64,000 nucleotides of DNA from Stappia sp. 28M-7 (GCF_014252955.1 NZ_JACMIA010000001.1:2192258-2256257), one strand, 5' to 3'. Numbered from the stretch's first letter, positions 45,959 through 56,221 are shown. Notes: a model not told the origin generated them from the letters alone. A program made the numbers and translations.

Positions 45959-46561
45959 ATGTTCACCGGTATCGTCACGGACATGGGGCGCATCTCGTCG
46001 GTTGAGGCCATTCCGGCCGGCCTGCGCACGCGCATTCTCACTGCCTATGATCCGGACGGGATCGACATCGGCGCTTCCATCGCCTGCGACGGCGTGTGCC
46101 ACACCGTCACGGCCAAGGGCAGGGACGGTGGAGACAACTGGTTCGAGATCGAGTCGGCGGCCGAGACCTTGAGGCTGACGACCGTTGGCAGCTGGAAGGC
46201 GGGCGACCGCGTCAATCTAGAGCGTTCGCTGAAGATCGGCGACGAGCTCGGCGGCCACATCGTCCAGGGGCATGTGGACGGAACGGCAGAGATCCTGGAA
46301 AGGGTCGATCATCCGGATTCGGTGTTCTTCCGCTTCCGCGCCCCGGCCGACTGTGCCGCGTTCATCGCCAAGAAGGGTGGTGTTGCCTTGCATGGCACCT
46401 CGCTGACGGTCAACGAGGTGGATGGGGACACGTTCACGGTGTTCCTTATTCCGCATACGCTGTCGGTCACCACCTGGGGCGAGCGCAAGGCCGGTGACCG
46501 CATCAACCTCGAAGTCGACATGATGGCGCGCTACGCGGCCCGGCTCGCCGAGTATCGCTGA
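45959..46561 (+). CDS. ribE: Riboflavin synthase alpha chain
   Basis: Dismutates two molecules of 6,7-dimethyl-8-ribityllumazine to riboflavin. The 200 residues form two lumazine-binding repeats. The first begins MFTGIVTDMGRISSVE and has IDIGASIACDGVCHTV; the second has LGGHIVQGHVDGTAEILERV and GGVALHGTSLTVNEVDGDTF. AAGGAG lies 6 bases before the ATG, and the ribD stop is 1 base upstream, so translation is probably coupled. ribH follows after 203 bases. Confidence 0.96.
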   Translation: MFTGIVTDMGRISSVEAIPAGLRTRILTAYDPDGIDIGASIACDGVCHTVTAKGRDGGDNWFEIESAAETLRLTTVGSWKAGDRVNLERSLKIGDELGGHIVQGHVDGTAEILERVDHPDSVFFRFRAPADCAAFIAKKGGVALHGTSLTVNEVDGDTFTVFLIPHTLSVTTWGERKAGDRINLEVDMMARYAARLAEYR

Positions 46562-46764
46562 GCGGCTCACCGGTCCCCCGACATCGCTTCAGATGCCCGG
46601 TGCGGGCATGGCGGGGTTGACAATCGGCGCTGGACAAAAGCGGCCCGGCATGGTTCCTACCGGCACCTTGTTGCCGGCTCCTCCGGCAGTGCAGCCGGTC
46701 CGTTTTGCCGCATCGCGCGCGTCCGGCTCCCGGCTTGCCATGACATGAAAGCGAAGAGAGCGAC

Positions 46765-47211
46765 ATGACGACCCCTCGCATCCTGATCATCGACGCCCGC
46801 TTCTACGACGACATTGCCGACGCTCTGGTTGCCGGCGCCATGGAAGTCCTCGAAGGGCAGGGCGCAGACGTCACCCGCGTCTCCGTGCCCGGCGTGCTCG
46901 AGATTCCGGCCGCTCTCGCCATGGCGCTCGCAGCCATGGAGGCAGGGACCGCAGACTATGACGGCTTCGTGCTGCTCGGCTGCGTCATCCGCGGCGAGAC
47001 CTCGCATTACGACATCGTCGCCAACGAGTCGGCCCGTGCGGTGATGGAACTGACCATCGATGCGGCGCTTCCGCTCGGCAACGGCATTCTCACGGTCGAG
47101 AACGGCGAGCAGGCCTGGGCCCGCGCCGACCCGGCGAAGAAGAACAAGGGCGGTGCCGCTGCGCAGGCTGCGCTCGACATGATCGCGATCAGGGACCGTT
47201 TCGGAATCTGA
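46765..47211 (+). CDS. ribH: 6,7-dimethyl-8-ribityllumazine synthase
   Basis: Penultimate riboflavin step, joining the pyrimidine with 3,4-dihydroxy-2-butanone 4-phosphate. The 148 residues carry [59 protein letters not shown] and [20 protein letters not shown]. ribBA, which makes the butanone phosphate, is not in this window. The 203-base gap before the gene was checked for an FMN riboswitch; none was recognised. nusB starts 2 bases after the stop. Confidence 0.96.
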   Translation: MTTPRILIIDARFYDDIADALVAGAMEVLEGQGADVTRVSVPGVLEIPAALAMALAAMEAGTADYDGFVLLGCVIRGETSHYDIVANESARAVMELTIDAALPLGNGILTVENGEQAWARADPAKKNKGGAAAQAALDMIAIRDRFGI

Positions 47212-47213
47212 CA

Positions 47214-47741
47214 ATGACTGAAGACAACGAAGCCCGGACGGAGCCAGTTGTCCGCCCCGCCAACAAGCGCGGGGCGGCGCGGCTGTCTGCCGTCCAGGCA
47301 CTTTATCAGATGGATGTCGGCGGCTCGAGCCTTGCCGATGTGCTGGCCGAGTTCGAGGCGTTTCGCCTGGGCGCGGAGCTCGACGGCGAGCAGTATCGCG
47401 AGGCGGACGCATCGTGGTTCCGCGATCTCGTGAAGGGCGTCGTTGCGGAGCAGCGGTACCTCGACCCGGTGATTCATCGCTCTCTGGTGGCCGGTTGGCC
47501 GCTCCGTCGTATCGACACGACGCTGCGCGCGATCCTGCGTGCCGGTGCCTTCGAGCTGATGCGTCGCAAGGACGTGCCAGCCCGTGTCGTGATCAGCGAA
47601 TATATCGACGTTGCCCGGGCCTTCTACGAGGTGGAAGAGCCGCGCATGGTCAACGGTGTGCTCGACAAGCTGGCACGTGAGTTCCGCAGCAGCGAATTCG
47701 ACAGCCCCGCCAAGCCGGAGGAGGCGGAAAAGGAGGACTGA
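47214..47741 (+). CDS. nusB: Transcription antitermination protein NusB
   Basis: Binds boxA RNA with NusE (S10) for rRNA antitermination. The 175 residues have the helical NusB fold: [58 protein letters not shown] and [21 protein letters not shown] charged tail follows. It begins 2 bases after ribH, a pairing found across many bacteria. A strong terminator follows at 47775. Confidence 0.96.
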   Translation: MTEDNEARTEPVVRPANKRGAARLSAVQALYQMDVGGSSLADVLAEFEAFRLGAELDGEQYREADASWFRDLVKGVVAEQRYLDPVIHRSLVAGWPLRRIDTTLRAILRAGAFELMRRKDVPARVVISEYIDVARAFYEVEEPRMVNGVLDKLAREFRSSEFDSPAKPEEAEKED

Positions 47742-47774
47742 GTCCCGTTTTCCGCCCCGGTATTTGAGTGAAGC

Positions 47775-47802
47775 AGCCACGGCGATCCGCCGTGGCTTTT
47801 TC
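47775..47802 (+). terminator. Intrinsic terminator after nusB
   Basis: AGCCACGGCG (47775-47784), loop ATC, CGCCGTGGCT (47788-47797), running directly into TTTTT. This ends the nrdR-rib-nusB unit. Confidence 0.85.
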
Positions 47803-48056
47803 TTTGGTTTTACACGTGAATCTTCCCTAGCGGAAAATCGTCGTACCCTCGCCTCCGCGACCTTGTTTCCGCAGCGTTAGAAGGTCCGTCTCGACCTGAA
47901 GCCGCTCCCCGCATTTGCGGCTTAAAGCAGGGCCTGTCCTTCCGACAGGGTGGAAACTCGTCCTTGACGGGACGCACAGGACAGATACCGTTCTTCCCGC
48001 AGGACCGCATAACAATCCAAGGAAAGGTCCTTCCGCGTCCTTCATTGGGGGGAAGA
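47803..48056 (+). other. hppA leader region with two hairpins; no gene seen
   Basis: This stretch after the nusB terminator holds no coding potential that I can support. Two hairpins lie in the presumed 5' leader: AAGCCGC/GCGGCTT at 47899-47923 and CCTGTC-CTTCC-GACAGG at 47933-47949. The hppA promoter must lie here but no clear -35/-10 pair stands out. Confidence 0.4.
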
Positions 48057-50192
48057 ATGCTCGAGCTCGTAATAGTAATTTTGTGTGGTCTGCTGTCCGT
48101 TGCATACGGTGTGTGGGCCATTCAGTCTGTCATGGCTGCCGATGCCGGCAATGCCCGTATGCAGGAAATCGCCGGTGCGATCCAGGAAGGCGCGCAGGCC
48201 TATCTCAACCGTCAGTACACGACCATCGCCATTGCCGGCGTAGTCATCTTCGCGCTGGTTTTCTGGCTGCTCGGCATCCTGGTCGCCATCGGCTTTGCCA
48301 TCGGCGCGATCCTGTCTGCCGCCGCGGGATATATCGGCATGCACGTCTCGGTGCGCGCCAATGTCCGTACCGCGCAGGCCGCCAGCACCTCGCTGGCCGC
48401 AGGTCTCGAGATCGCCTTCAAGGCCGGCGCCGTCACTGGCATGCTGGTCGCGGGCCTCGCCCTGCTGGGTGTTGCCGTCTACTTCGCCATTCTCACCGGC
48501 GTGCTCAACTACGACGCTCAAAGTCGCGTGGTCATCGACGCGCTGGTCGCCCTCGGTTTCGGCGCCTCGCTGATTTCGATCTTCGCCCGCCTCGGCGGCG
48601 GCATCTTCACCAAGGGAGCGGATGTCGGCGGCGATCTCGTCGGCAAGGTCGAGGCCGGTATTCCGGAAGACGATCCGCGCAACCCGGCGACCATCGCCGA
48701 CAATGTCGGCGACAATGTCGGCGATTGCGCCGGCATGGCGGCCGACCTGTTCGAGACCTACGCGGTGACGGTCGTTGCGACCATGGTGCTCGCATCGATC
48801 TTCTTCACCGGCGCGGCCGCGCTCGAACTGATGCTCCTGCCGCTGGTGATCGGCGGTGCCTGTGTCGTGACCTCGATCATCGGCACGTTCTTCGTCAAAC
48901 TCGGCAGCAACAACTCGATCATGGGCGCCCTCTACAAGGGCTTCGTCGCCACAGCCGTCCTATCGGCAGTGGCGCTGTTCGGCATCATGTTCTTCTGGCT
49001 GGGCTTTTCCACCGAGTTCACCACCTCAGGCGGGCTGACCTTCTCCGGCCGGCACTTGTTCTACTGCGGCCTGCTCGGCCTGGTGGTCACCGGCCTGATC
49101 ATCTGGGTGACGGAATACTATACCGGCACCGACTATCGGCCGGTGCGCTCCATCGCCCAGGCCTCGGTCACCGGCCATGGCACCAACGTCATCCAGGGTC
49201 TGGCCATCTCGCTCGAGGCGACGGCGCTTCCTGCCCTCGTGATCATCGCGGGCATCCTTGGCGCCTTCAATCTGGCGGGGCTCTTCGGCATCGCCATCGC
49301 AGTGACGACGATGCTGGCGCTCGCCGGCATGGTGGTCGCGCTCGACGCCTTCGGCCCGGTGACCGACAATGCCGGCGGCATTGCCGAAATGGCCGGCCTG
49401 CCGAGCGAGGTCCGGGTGACCACCGATGCGCTCGACGCCGTCGGCAACACCACCAAGGCCGTCACCAAGGGCTACGCGATCGGCTCGGCCGGTCTTGGCG
49501 CCCTGGTGCTCTTCGCGGCCTATACCGAGGACCTGAAATACTTCGCGGCCAACGCGGCGCCCGGGTCCTATTTCGACGGGGTCGTGGTGGATTTCTCCCT
49601 GTCCAACCCCTACGTGGTGGTTGGCCTGCTCTTCGGCGGTCTGCTTCCCTACCTCTTCGGCGGCATTTCGATGACGGCCGTTGGGCGCGCCGCCGGTTCG
49701 GTGGTGGAGGAGGTGCGTCGGCAGTTCCGTGAAAAGCCGGGCATCATGGAAGGCACGGAGAAGCCGGATTACGGCCGCGCCGTCGACATGCTGACCAAGG
49801 CGGCGATCCGCGAGATGATCATCCCGTCGATGATGCCGGTCCTGTCCCCGATCGTGGTGTTCTTCGTGATCACCGCCATCGCGGGCAAGGCGCAGGGCTT
49901 TGCCGCCGTCGGCGCGATGCTGCTCGGCGTCATCGTCACCGGTCTCTTCGTCGCCATCTCGATGACGGCGGGCGGCGGAGCCTGGGACAACGCGAAGAAG
50001 TCGTTCGAGGACGGCTTCGTCGACAAGGACGGCGTCAAGCACATGAAGGGGTCCGAGGCACACAAGGCCTCGGTCACCGGCGATACGGTAGGCGATCCCT
50101 ACAAGGACACCGCCGGCCCGGCGGTCAACCCGATGATCAAGATCACCAACATCATCGCGCTGTTGCTGCTGGCCGTGCTGGCACACAGCTGA
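48057..50192 (+). CDS. hppA: K+-independent H+-translocating pyrophosphatase
   Basis: Inner-membrane pump that uses pyrophosphate hydrolysis to move protons. The 711 residues contain about 16 helices. The substrate motif [20 protein letters not shown], then [20 protein letters not shown] and [20 protein letters not shown], are the conserved acidic motifs. [10 protein letters not shown] has Lys and Thr at the two positions that mark K+-independent enzymes (K+-dependent ones have Ala there). I chose ATG 48057 with GGGGGGA upstream; the frame runs 31 codons further without homology. A strong bidirectional terminator follows. Confidence 0.96.
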   Translation: MLELVIVILCGLLSVAYGVWAIQSVMAADAGNARMQEIAGAIQEGAQAYLNRQYTTIAIAGVVIFALVFWLLGILVAIGFAIGAILSAAAGYIGMHVSVRANVRTAQAASTSLAAGLEIAFKAGAVTGMLVAGLALLGVAVYFAILTGVLNYDAQSRVVIDALVALGFGASLISIFARLGGGIFTKGADVGGDLVGKVEAGIPEDDPRNPATIADNVGDNVGDCAGMAADLFETYAVTVVATMVLASIFFTGAAALELMLLPLVIGGACVVTSIIGTFFVKLGSNNSIMGALYKGFVATAVLSAVALFGIMFFWLGFSTEFTTSGGLTFSGRHLFYCGLLGLVVTGLIIWVTEYYTGTDYRPVRSIAQASVTGHGTNVIQGLAISLEATALPALVIIAGILGAFNLAGLFGIAIAVTTMLALAGMVVALDAFGPVTDNAGGIAEMAGLPSEVRVTTDALDAVGNTTKAVTKGYAIGSAGLGALVLFAAYTEDLKYFAANAAPGSYFDGVVVDFSLSNPYVVVGLLFGGLLPYLFGGISMTAVGRAAGSVVEEVRRQFREKPGIMEGTEKPDYGRAVDMLTKAAIREMIIPSMMPVLSPIVVFFVITAIAGKAQGFAAVGAMLLGVIVTGLFVAISMTAGGGAWDNAKKSFEDGFVDKDGVKHMKGSEAHKASVTGDTVGDPYKDTAGPAVNPMIKITNIIALLLLAVLAHS

Positions 50193-50261
50193 GGTTGCGG
50201 CTTGGGGCGCCGTCTGCTGGCGGCGCCCTCTGCACGCGAACCGTCAGCCTTTCGAGAATGC

Positions 50262-50293
50262 AAAACGCCCGCAGCCTTGGCTGCGGGCGTTTT
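50262..50293. terminator. Bidirectional intrinsic terminator between hppA and bamE
   Basis: A 15-base perfect stem from AAAACGCCCGCAGCC (50262-50276) to GGCTGCGGGCGTTTT (50279-50293), with a TT centre. The A-run on one side and T-run on the other let it work for both convergent genes. Confidence 0.88.
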
Positions 50294-50334
50294 CGTTGTG
50301 TCTGGCAGGAGCCGGGCGCACTGGCCCGCGTCTG

Positions 50335-50772
50335 CTAAAGGTTGAGGCTCGGATTTTGCGCCCCGCGCAGGATCTGCGACAGGAAGCCGTAATCGGCACC
50401 GCCCGTGCGGGTCTTGCGGCTGAGGATGTCGACGACCTTGCCGTCTTCCAGGCTGTAATAGGCCGTGTCGCGGACAAAGCCGTCCTCGTCGAAATAGACG
50501 GCGACAACACGCTGTTCCACGGTTTCGGGCGTGAGGAACGCGGTCGTCTCCTTGACCTGCGAGATATAATAGTAGGCTTCGCCGTCGAGCCGCGAGGAGG
50601 TCGAGGGAGAGCCGAGCAGCAGCTCCACCTGTTCGCGACTCGATCCCACCTGGATGTCGCGCACCCGCTCCGGCCGGATGACGTGGCCATGGTTGATGGT
50701 GGTGGTGAAGCAACCGGCCAGCGGCAGCGCCAGGACGCCCACCAGCACTGCTCCGCGAATCCATGTCTTCAT
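50335..50772 (-). CDS. bamE: Outer membrane assembly lipoprotein BamE
   Basis: Lipoprotein of the BAM complex that inserts beta-barrel proteins in the outer membrane. The 145 residues begin with a lipoprotein signal, VGVLALPLAGCFTTTINHGH, with the lipobox LAGC. VRDIQVGSSREQVELLLGSP is the SmpA/OmlA motif. SSRLDGEAYYYISQVKETTA and VVAVYFDEDGFVRDTAYY complete the domain. I chose the ATG at 50770-50772, with AGGA about 10 bases upstream. It converges with hppA and diverges from the cytochrome bc1 chaperone gene. Confidence 0.93.
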   Translation of the reverse strand: MKTWIRGAVLVGVLALPLAGCFTTTINHGHVIRPERVRDIQVGSSREQVELLLGSPSTSSRLDGEAYYYISQVKETTAFLTPETVEQRVVAVYFDEDGFVRDTAYYSLEDGKVVDILSRKTRTGGADYGFLSQILRGAQNPSLNL

Positions 50773-50913
50773 GTGAAGCGTATCCTGTTGCTTTCTGGCA
50801 GCTGTCACGGCCGGAAGGCAGCCGCGTGCCGTTTTTGTCGCTCCGCGCATCCTTGGCAAAGTCCCTAACCTGCGTTAGGCCACTTGGCAACCTTCGTCCA
50901 AGCGAGGCAACAC

Positions 50914-51453
50914 ATGGTCTTCGGTCTCTTTCGCCGGCGTCAGCGTCCGGAAGTGCTCGCCGCATACACTGCGATCGTGGCGCAGGCGCGGCAGCCTTGG
51001 CTCTACAAGCGGTACAATGTGCCCGACACGGTCGATGGCCGCTTCGAAATGATCATGCTGCACATGATTCTGGTTCTCAATCGGCTCAGAGGCGAGGGGG
51101 ATGTCGCAGCCGACTTCTCCCAGCAGCTTTTCGACACTTTTTTTGCCGATATGGACGGGTCGCTTCGCGAAATGGGCGTTGGCGATCTGGGGGTGCCGAA
51201 GAAGGTGAAGAAGATGGCCGAGGCCTTCTACGGGCGCGCTGGTGCTGTTGCCGAAGCCCTGGCGTCCGACGGCCTCCAGCAGCTCGAGAGCGTCGTCGAT
51301 CGCAATGTGTTTGCCGAAGCGCCCGATGCGGCCGCCGCACATGCCATCGCCCGCTACCTGCGCGGCGCCGCCGACGAGCTGGCACGGCAGGACGCCTCGG
51401 CTATCATCAAAAACGGGCCCGTCTGGCCTGGCGAGCCGACGGACATCGGCTGA
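50914..51453 (+). CDS. Ubiquinol-cytochrome c chaperone family protein
   Basis: 179-residue member of the CBP3/UQCC1 family, which helps assemble the cytochrome bc1 complex. YTAIVAQARQPWLYKRYNVP, DTVDGRFEMIMLHMILVLNR and FFADMDGSLREMGVGDLGVP, then KKVKKMAEAFYGR, are the family core. I chose ATG 50914 (MVFGLFRRR) with GAGG 7 bases upstream. DUF177 follows after 24 bases; the bamE, chaperone, DUF177, plsX order is typical of this bacterial group. Confidence 0.9.
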   Translation: MVFGLFRRRQRPEVLAAYTAIVAQARQPWLYKRYNVPDTVDGRFEMIMLHMILVLNRLRGEGDVAADFSQQLFDTFFADMDGSLREMGVGDLGVPKKVKKMAEAFYGRAGAVAEALASDGLQQLESVVDRNVFAEAPDAAAAHAIARYLRGAADELARQDASAIIKNGPVWPGEPTDIG

Positions 51454-51477
51454 AGCAGGAGGCAGACAGAGACCGAC

Positions 51478-52035
51478 ATGACCCTTGCAGAATTTCCCTT
51501 TTCGCACCGGCAGGACGTCCAGCACCTGACCGTGAAGCCGCTCGTCGTGGAATTGCGCCCGGACGCTGCGCAGTTGCAGCGCATTGCCGAGGCCTACTCG
51601 CTGGTCGGGCTTTCCGATGTCCTGGGTCGGTTCGAGCTTCGCAGATGGCGGCGCGAGGGCGTCGCCGTGGAAGGCGCGCTGAAGGCGCGGGCCACGCAGA
51701 CCTGTGTCGTTACGCTGGCTCCGGTCGAGCAGGTGATCGACGAGACCTTCTCGATGCGCTTCGATCCTGACGCGGATGCCCTTGCCGGCGTTGCCGAGGA
51801 CGGCGAGATCGATGTGGACGCCTTTGCCGAGGATCCGCCGGACCTGCTGGAGGGCAGCAGGATCGATCTGGGGGCCATCCTGTGCGAGCAGCTTGCTCTT
51901 GCACTCGATCCGTTCCCGCGCGCACCGGGCGCCGAACTGCCGGACGGCTACGGCGATGCCAATGACGACGAGGTGGATGACAAGCCGCCATCGCCCTTCG
52001 CCGTTCTCGAGCGCTTTCGTAAGCGTGATGAGTGA
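51478..52035 (+). CDS. DUF177 (YceD) family protein
   Basis: 185 residues. The YceD core is RRWRREGVAVEGALKARATQ, then TCVVTLAPVEQVIDETFSMR with one conserved cysteine, and a very acidic middle (DGEIDVDAFAEDPPDLLEGS). It ends in IDLGAILCEQLALALDPFPR and GAELPDGYG. YceD/DUF177 proteins are linked to 23S rRNA accumulation in plants and bacteria. In many bacteria rpmF follows; here the next gene is plsX and no rpmF is seen in the 318-base gap. Confidence 0.88.
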   Translation: MTLAEFPFSHRQDVQHLTVKPLVVELRPDAAQLQRIAEAYSLVGLSDVLGRFELRRWRREGVAVEGALKARATQTCVVTLAPVEQVIDETFSMRFDPDADALAGVAEDGEIDVDAFAEDPPDLLEGSRIDLGAILCEQLALALDPFPRAPGAELPDGYGDANDDEVDDKPPSPFAVLERFRKRDE

Positions 52036-52353
52036 GTACAGGTGTCCGGCCGCCGTGGTGGATTGCCAGAAAGCTGTTGTCTCGCCGTTGTAAACGGGTA
52101 TGTTCCCAACGCTTCAAATGATGGGGATGTGCTGGCCGTTGGTTGTCGAAAGCCGCGCTGGCGCCCTCCATCGGTGAGATGCGGGACCTTGTGAGACGAC
52201 CCGACGGGCGGCGCAGGCGACAGAAGAAGATGGCGGCATGACGGCCGTCCCGGCCCTGGTCGAGGGCTGGAGAATTCGGGACAGCAGTGCCGATCGGCAG
52301 TGTCTCGCGCTCGAGTGGACGAGACGCGCGCGCCGATCCAGAAGACACGGACA
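52036..52353. other. 318-base gap before plsX; candidate promoter only
   Basis: No coding region that I can support. TTGTCT (52077-52082), 16 bases, TATGTT (52099-52104) is a fair promoter for plsX-fabH, about 250 bases upstream of the start. rpmF, often between DUF177 and plsX in other bacteria, is not encoded here on either strand. Confidence 0.35.
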
Positions 52354-53415
52354 ATGGCTCAGACGGTTCGAATCTCGCTGGATGCAATGGGCGGCGACAG
52401 GGGGGCGGAAGTCGTCATACCCGGCGCTGCGTTGGCGCTTGAGCGGCGCCCCGACATCAGCTTTTCCATCTACGGCAACTCGGACATCGTAGCACCGCTG
52501 CTGCAGGCGCATCCGCGCCTGCGCGAGGCCTCGACCCTGCATCATTGCGAGGTCTCCGTCGCGATGGACGCCAAGCCCAGTCAGGCTCTGCGCCAGGGGC
52601 GCTGGAAGTCGAGCATGTGGCGCGCCATCGAGGCGGTGAAGACCGGCCATGCGGATGTTGCGGTTTCCGCCGGAAACACCGGCGCGCTGATGGCCATGTC
52701 GAAGTTCTGTCTGCGCACCATGGCTAACATCGAAAGGCCGGCCATCGCGGCGATCTGGCCTACGATGCGCGGCGAATCCATCGTTCTCGACGTCGGTGCT
52801 ACCATCGGCGCGGATGCGCAGCAGCTCATCGATTTCGCGCTGCTCGGCGGCGCAATGGCCCGCATCCTCTTTTCGATCGAGCGCCCGACTGTCGGCCTGC
52901 TGAATATCGGCGTCGAGGAGGTCAAGGGCCTGGAGGAGGTGCGCACCGCCGGCCGGCTCCTGCGCGAGGCCAACCTGCGTTCGCTGACCTATGCCGGTTT
53001 CGTCGAGGGCGATGACCTCGGCAAGGGTGTCGTCGACGTGGTGGTGACCGAGGGCTTTGCCGGCAATATCGCGCTGAAGACGGCAGAGGGAACCGCCCGC
53101 CAGATCGGCAGCTATTTGCGCTCGGCGATGAACCGGACCTGGCGCGCGAAGCTGGGATACCTTTTGGCCAAGGACGCCTTCGACCGTCTTCGCGAGAAGA
53201 TGGATCCGCGCAAGGTCAACGGCGGGGTGTTTCTCGGCCTGAACGGGATTGTCATCAAGAGCCATGGCGGGACCGATGCGGAAGGCTTTGCAGCCGCTGT
53301 CGAACTGGCTTACGACATGGCCCGTAACGACCTGATGAACAAGATTTCTCAGGATCTGAAGAGTTACCATCGCGGCCGGTTCGAGCCGCGCGACGGATCG
53401 GAAGGTGATAAGTGA
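52354..53415 (+). CDS. plsX: Phosphate acyltransferase PlsX
   Basis: Makes acyl-phosphate from acyl-ACP for phospholipid synthesis. The 353 residues begin [40 protein letters not shown] and [19 protein letters not shown] are conserved, as are [20 protein letters not shown] and [23 protein letters not shown] 52354 suits the conserved N-terminus, though the ribosome site is weak. fabH overlaps its stop by 4 bases (GTGA), so fatty-acid initiation and phospholipid entry are coupled. Confidence 0.96.
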   Translation: MAQTVRISLDAMGGDRGAEVVIPGAALALERRPDISFSIYGNSDIVAPLLQAHPRLREASTLHHCEVSVAMDAKPSQALRQGRWKSSMWRAIEAVKTGHADVAVSAGNTGALMAMSKFCLRTMANIERPAIAAIWPTMRGESIVLDVGATIGADAQQLIDFALLGGAMARILFSIERPTVGLLNIGVEEVKGLEEVRTAGRLLREANLRSLTYAGFVEGDDLGKGVVDVVVTEGFAGNIALKTAEGTARQIGSYLRSAMNRTWRAKLGYLLAKDAFDRLREKMDPRKVNGGVFLGLNGIVIKSHGGTDAEGFAAAVELAYDMARNDLMNKISQDLKSYHRGRFEPRDGSEGDK

Positions 53416-54389
53416 CAGTGAAGCGATCCATCGTTCTGGGGACCGGCAGCTATCTTCCTGCCCGCAGGCTCACCAACGACGATCTGGCCAAGATGGTGGA
53501 TACTTCGGACGAGTGGATTGTCCAGCGCACGGGTATTCATGCGCGCCACATCGCGGCTGAGGGGGAGTTTACCTCCGATCTTGCCGTCGCTGCCGCGCGC
53601 AAGGCGCTTGAGGCGGCCGGGTGCCAGCCGACTGACATCGATCTGATCATCCTCGCCACCGCCACGCCTGACAACACTTTCCCGGCAAGCGCCGTTACCG
53701 TGCAGCACAAGCTGGGAATTTCCGGCGGCTTCGCTTTCGACGTCCATGCGGTGTGCTCTGGCTTCGTCTACGCCCTGGCGACAGCCGATGCCTATCTGCG
53801 CGGCGGCATGGCCCGGCGCGCGCTGGTGATCGGCGCGGAGACCTTCTCCCGCATTCTCGACTGGGAAGACCGCACGACCTGCGTGCTGTTCGGCGACGGC
53901 GCCGGCGCCATCGTTCTGGAGGCAGGCGAGGGCCAGGGGACCACGGCCGATCGCGGCGTGCTGACCTCGCATCTGCGCTCCGACGGTGCCCATCGCGACA
54001 AGCTGTATGTGGACGGCGGACCGTCGTCGACCCAGACCGTCGGCCATCTGCGCATGCAGGGCAAGGAAGTGTTCCGTCACGCCGTCTCGATGATCACCGA
54101 CGTGGTGGAGGCGGCCTTCGAGGCGACCGGCACGGATGCTGAGGCGCTCGACTGGTTCGTGCCCCATCAGGCCAACCGCCGCATCATCGACGCGAGCGCC
54201 AAGAAGCTCGGTATCGATCCGGAGAAGATCGTCGTGACCCTCGAGGATCACGGCAATACCTCGGCAGCTTCGATTCCGCTGGCCCTGGACCAGGCGGTGC
54301 GCGATGGCCGCGTCCGCCGCGGCGATCTGATCATGCTCGAGGCAATGGGCGGTGGCTTCACCTGGGGTGCGTCGCTGCTGCGCTGGTAA
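53412..54389 (+). CDS. fabH: 3-oxoacyl-ACP synthase III
   Basis: Starts fatty-acid synthesis by joining acetyl-CoA and malonyl-ACP. The 325 residues carry the Cys-His-Asn triad: [15 protein letters not shown] (Cys115), [14 protein letters not shown] (His252) and [15 protein letters not shown] (Asn282). [17 protein letters not shown] is the usual N-terminal motif. The start is GTG 53412, overlapping the plsX stop. ihfA is 170 bases downstream. Confidence 0.96.
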   Translation: MTVKRSIVLGTGSYLPARRLTNDDLAKMVDTSDEWIVQRTGIHARHIAAEGEFTSDLAVAAARKALEAAGCQPTDIDLIILATATPDNTFPASAVTVQHKLGISGGFAFDVHAVCSGFVYALATADAYLRGGMARRALVIGAETFSRILDWEDRTTCVLFGDGAGAIVLEAGEGQGTTADRGVLTSHLRSDGAHRDKLYVDGGPSSTQTVGHLRMQGKEVFRHAVSMITDVVEAAFEATGTDAEALDWFVPHQANRRIIDASAKKLGIDPEKIVVTLEDHGNTSAASIPLALDQAVRDGRVRRGDLIMLEAMGGGFTWGASLLRW

Positions 54390-54559
54390 CCTGCGCAAAG
54401 GCTTGAGCCCTGTGCACTTTTACGAACTGCAGCCCCGTCAGACTGTTGACCGTGTGCGCGCGAGCCAATAGGCTGTTGAGCGGGTTCGGTGGGCCCCGAA
54501 GGGTCAAAGAAAACAATCCCTGACACCGTCGAGCCACGAGGTTCGGCCAAGGAGGGACT

Positions 54560-54880
54560 ATGAGCGGCAGGACAGTAACGCGCGCCGATCTTTGTGAGGC
54601 GGTTTACCAGAAAGTCGGCCTTTCCAGATCGGAATCCTCAGAGCTCGTCGAAAAGGTCCTGTCGGAGATCGCGGATTGCCTCGTAGCGGGGGAGTCGGTG
54701 AAGCTTTCTTCCTTCGGGTCTTTCGTCGTCCGCTCGAAGGGTGAGCGTATCGGCCGGAATCCGAAGACAGGCGAGGAGGTCCCGATCCTTCCCCGCCGGG
54801 TGATGGTTTTCAAACCGTCGAACGTGCTCAAGAAGCGCATCAACGAGACCATGATGGGAGCGTCCGAGAACGGCGACTGA
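54560..54880 (+). CDS. ihfA: Integration host factor subunit alpha
   Basis: DNA-bending protein that acts as a heterodimer with IhfB in replication, recombination and transcription. The 106 residues have the HU/IHF fold: [40 protein letters not shown] and [20 protein letters not shown] (the beta arm with the intercalating Pro). A short tail follows. GGAGGG precedes the ATG. A MerR regulator follows after 27 bases, a conserved ihfA-merR pairing. Confidence 0.96.
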   Translation: MSGRTVTRADLCEAVYQKVGLSRSESSELVEKVLSEIADCLVAGESVKLSSFGSFVVRSKGERIGRNPKTGEEVPILPRRVMVFKPSNVLKKRINETMMGASENGD

Positions 54881-54907
54881 GACAGCGCCAAAGGACGATG
54901 AAGCACC

Positions 54908-55564
54908 ATTTCAGCTACGGTCGAAAAAAGCCCTGATGCCTTTCGCACGATCAGCGAGGTCGCGGACGACCTCGATCTGCCTCAGCATGTCCTGCGTTTT
55001 TGGGAAACCCGTTTCTCGCAGATCCGCCCGCTGAAGCGCGGCGGCGGCCGGCGTTACTATCGCCCGGACGACATCGATTTGCTGCGCGGCATCCGCCACC
55101 TCCTTTATGGCGAGGGCTACACGATCAAGGGCGTGCAGCGGATCCTGAAGGAACAAGGCCCTCGTTTCGTCATGCAGGTCTGGCGCGAGGATGGGATTGC
55201 TCTGGCTGCTCTCGCCGCACAGCAGGTGAGCGAGGATGAAGCCGAGGCGGCACCGCCGCCGCGCGCCGCGCAGGCCCGGCCGCAGATCGCCGCCGAGGAC
55301 GATCCGCGAGCAACCCACAAGGCCGAGCCTCAATTTTCCGCCGATGAAGACGATGCTGAACCGCTGCCGCGGGGGATCATCGCCGATGGCGTATCTCCCG
55401 CAGACATGCCCCAGGCGCGCGCCGGCTTCCGGCTGATGGAGAGACTGCTGGGAGACAGGGCCGAGGGGCCGTCCGGCAACCTTTCCAAGGACGATATTCG
55501 CCGGTTGCAGGCAACGCTGTTCGAGCTTCTGGAGTGCAAGCGGATCCTCGATCAGGCGCGTTAG
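54908..55564 (+). CDS. MerR-family regulator with non-canonical start
   Basis: Helix-turn-helix regulator of about 218 residues. The N-terminal domain is clear: [20 protein letters not shown], then [20 protein letters not shown] and [20 protein letters not shown]. The C-terminal half has an acidic linker and a helical end ([20 protein letters not shown]). The reading frame begins after a TGA at 54899-54901 and contains no ATG, GTG or TTG until 55079, which lies past the DNA-binding helix. The best start is ATT at 54908 (12 bases after AAGGA), or a one-base error near ATG 54898. A caller limited to usual starts would truncate it to 161 residues. Confidence 0.78.
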   Translation: MSATVEKSPDAFRTISEVADDLDLPQHVLRFWETRFSQIRPLKRGGGRRYYRPDDIDLLRGIRHLLYGEGYTIKGVQRILKEQGPRFVMQVWREDGIALAALAAQQVSEDEAEAAPPPRAAQARPQIAAEDDPRATHKAEPQFSADEDDAEPLPRGIIADGVSPADMPQARAGFRLMERLLGDRAEGPSGNLSKDDIRRLQATLFELLECKRILDQAR

Positions 55565-55588
55565 GCTGAGGCGCGCCCGCCTCCGCGT

Positions 55589-56221
55589 CTATTGTGCTGG
55601 CGGCGCGATCTCCAGTTTCACCGCTGCGTACCAGTCGGCAAAGGCTCGGATATCTTCATCCGTCAGGTCCGCTGCCACAGCCGACATCACCTCGTGCTTG
55701 CGCTTGCCGAGGCGAAACGCCTTGAGCTGCGTGTCGATGTAGATCGCGCTTTCACCCGCCAGGTTCGGCACGTCCTCCATTTGCCCGATACCGGCTTCCC
55801 CGTGACAGGCGCTGCATTGTGCTGGTGCCGCCTCCGCTGAGGCGCCCGCCGGCAGCGTTGCGCTGGCCTGGTGCGATCCGTACCACGCGGCGAGATCTGC
55901 AATCGCGGTATCGTCGAGCGACTTGGCCACAACGCTCATCATCTCGTGCACGCGCCGGCCGTCCCGGAAGGCTTCGAGCTGCGCGCGCAGATAGGCCTGC
56001 GGCTCGCCGCCGATATGCGGCGCGATAGGAATGCGCGCCATCCCGTCGAGGCCGTGGCAGGTCCGGCACATGCCTGCGCGTTTTCGCCCGGCCGCCGGGT
56101 CGCCCTTGACGGTCTCGGCAAGGGCAGGGGAGGAGCCGAGCACCTGGACGGGACCAATCCCGCCCAGGCCCGGACCTGCGAGAAGCGCTGTACAGGCCAG
56201 CGCCATCGCCGATCGTTTCAT
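55589..56221 (-). CDS. Periplasmic diheme cytochrome c
   Basis: Class I c-type cytochrome with two domains, 210 residues. A signal peptide (to about LGSSPALAE) is followed by heme-binding CRTCHGLDGMARIP and CSACHGEAGIGQME, each CxxCH. Each domain has a later Met (EMMSVVAKSL and EVMSAVAADL) as likely axial ligand. This is the form that takes electrons from quinoprotein or flavoprotein dehydrogenases. The start ATG at 56219-56221 lies 2 bases after the dehydrogenase stop, so it is translated with it. It probably serves both the PQQ and GMC enzymes of the cassette. Confidence 0.9.
   Translation of the reverse strand: MKRSAMALACTALLAGPGLGGIGPVQVLGSSPALAETVKGDPAAGRKRAGMCRTCHGLDGMARIPIAPHIGGEPQAYLRAQLEAFRDGRRVHEMMSVVAKSLDDTAIADLAAWYGSHQASATLPAGASAEAAPAQCSACHGEAGIGQMEDVPNLAGESAIYIDTQLKAFRLGKRKHEVMSAVAADLTDEDIRAFADWYAAVKLEIAPPAQ

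Noticed and set aside
46562-46764. FMN riboswitch before ribH
   Set aside because: The conserved RFN segments are not recognisable; only GC-rich local pairing is present.
47964-49732. 605-codon frame overlapping hppA in another frame (47915-49732)
   Set aside because: Arg/His-rich shadow of hppA without domains or a ribosome site.
54921-54930. A AAA AAG slippery heptamer near the MerR start as a programmed -1 frameshift from ATG 54898
   Set aside because: A -1 shift from that ATG leads to the third frame, not the MerR frame. A +1 shift or loss of a base would be needed.
55079-55564. TTG at 55079 as the true start of the MerR gene
   Set aside because: It would remove the whole conserved helix-turn-helix that is encoded in the same frame just upstream.
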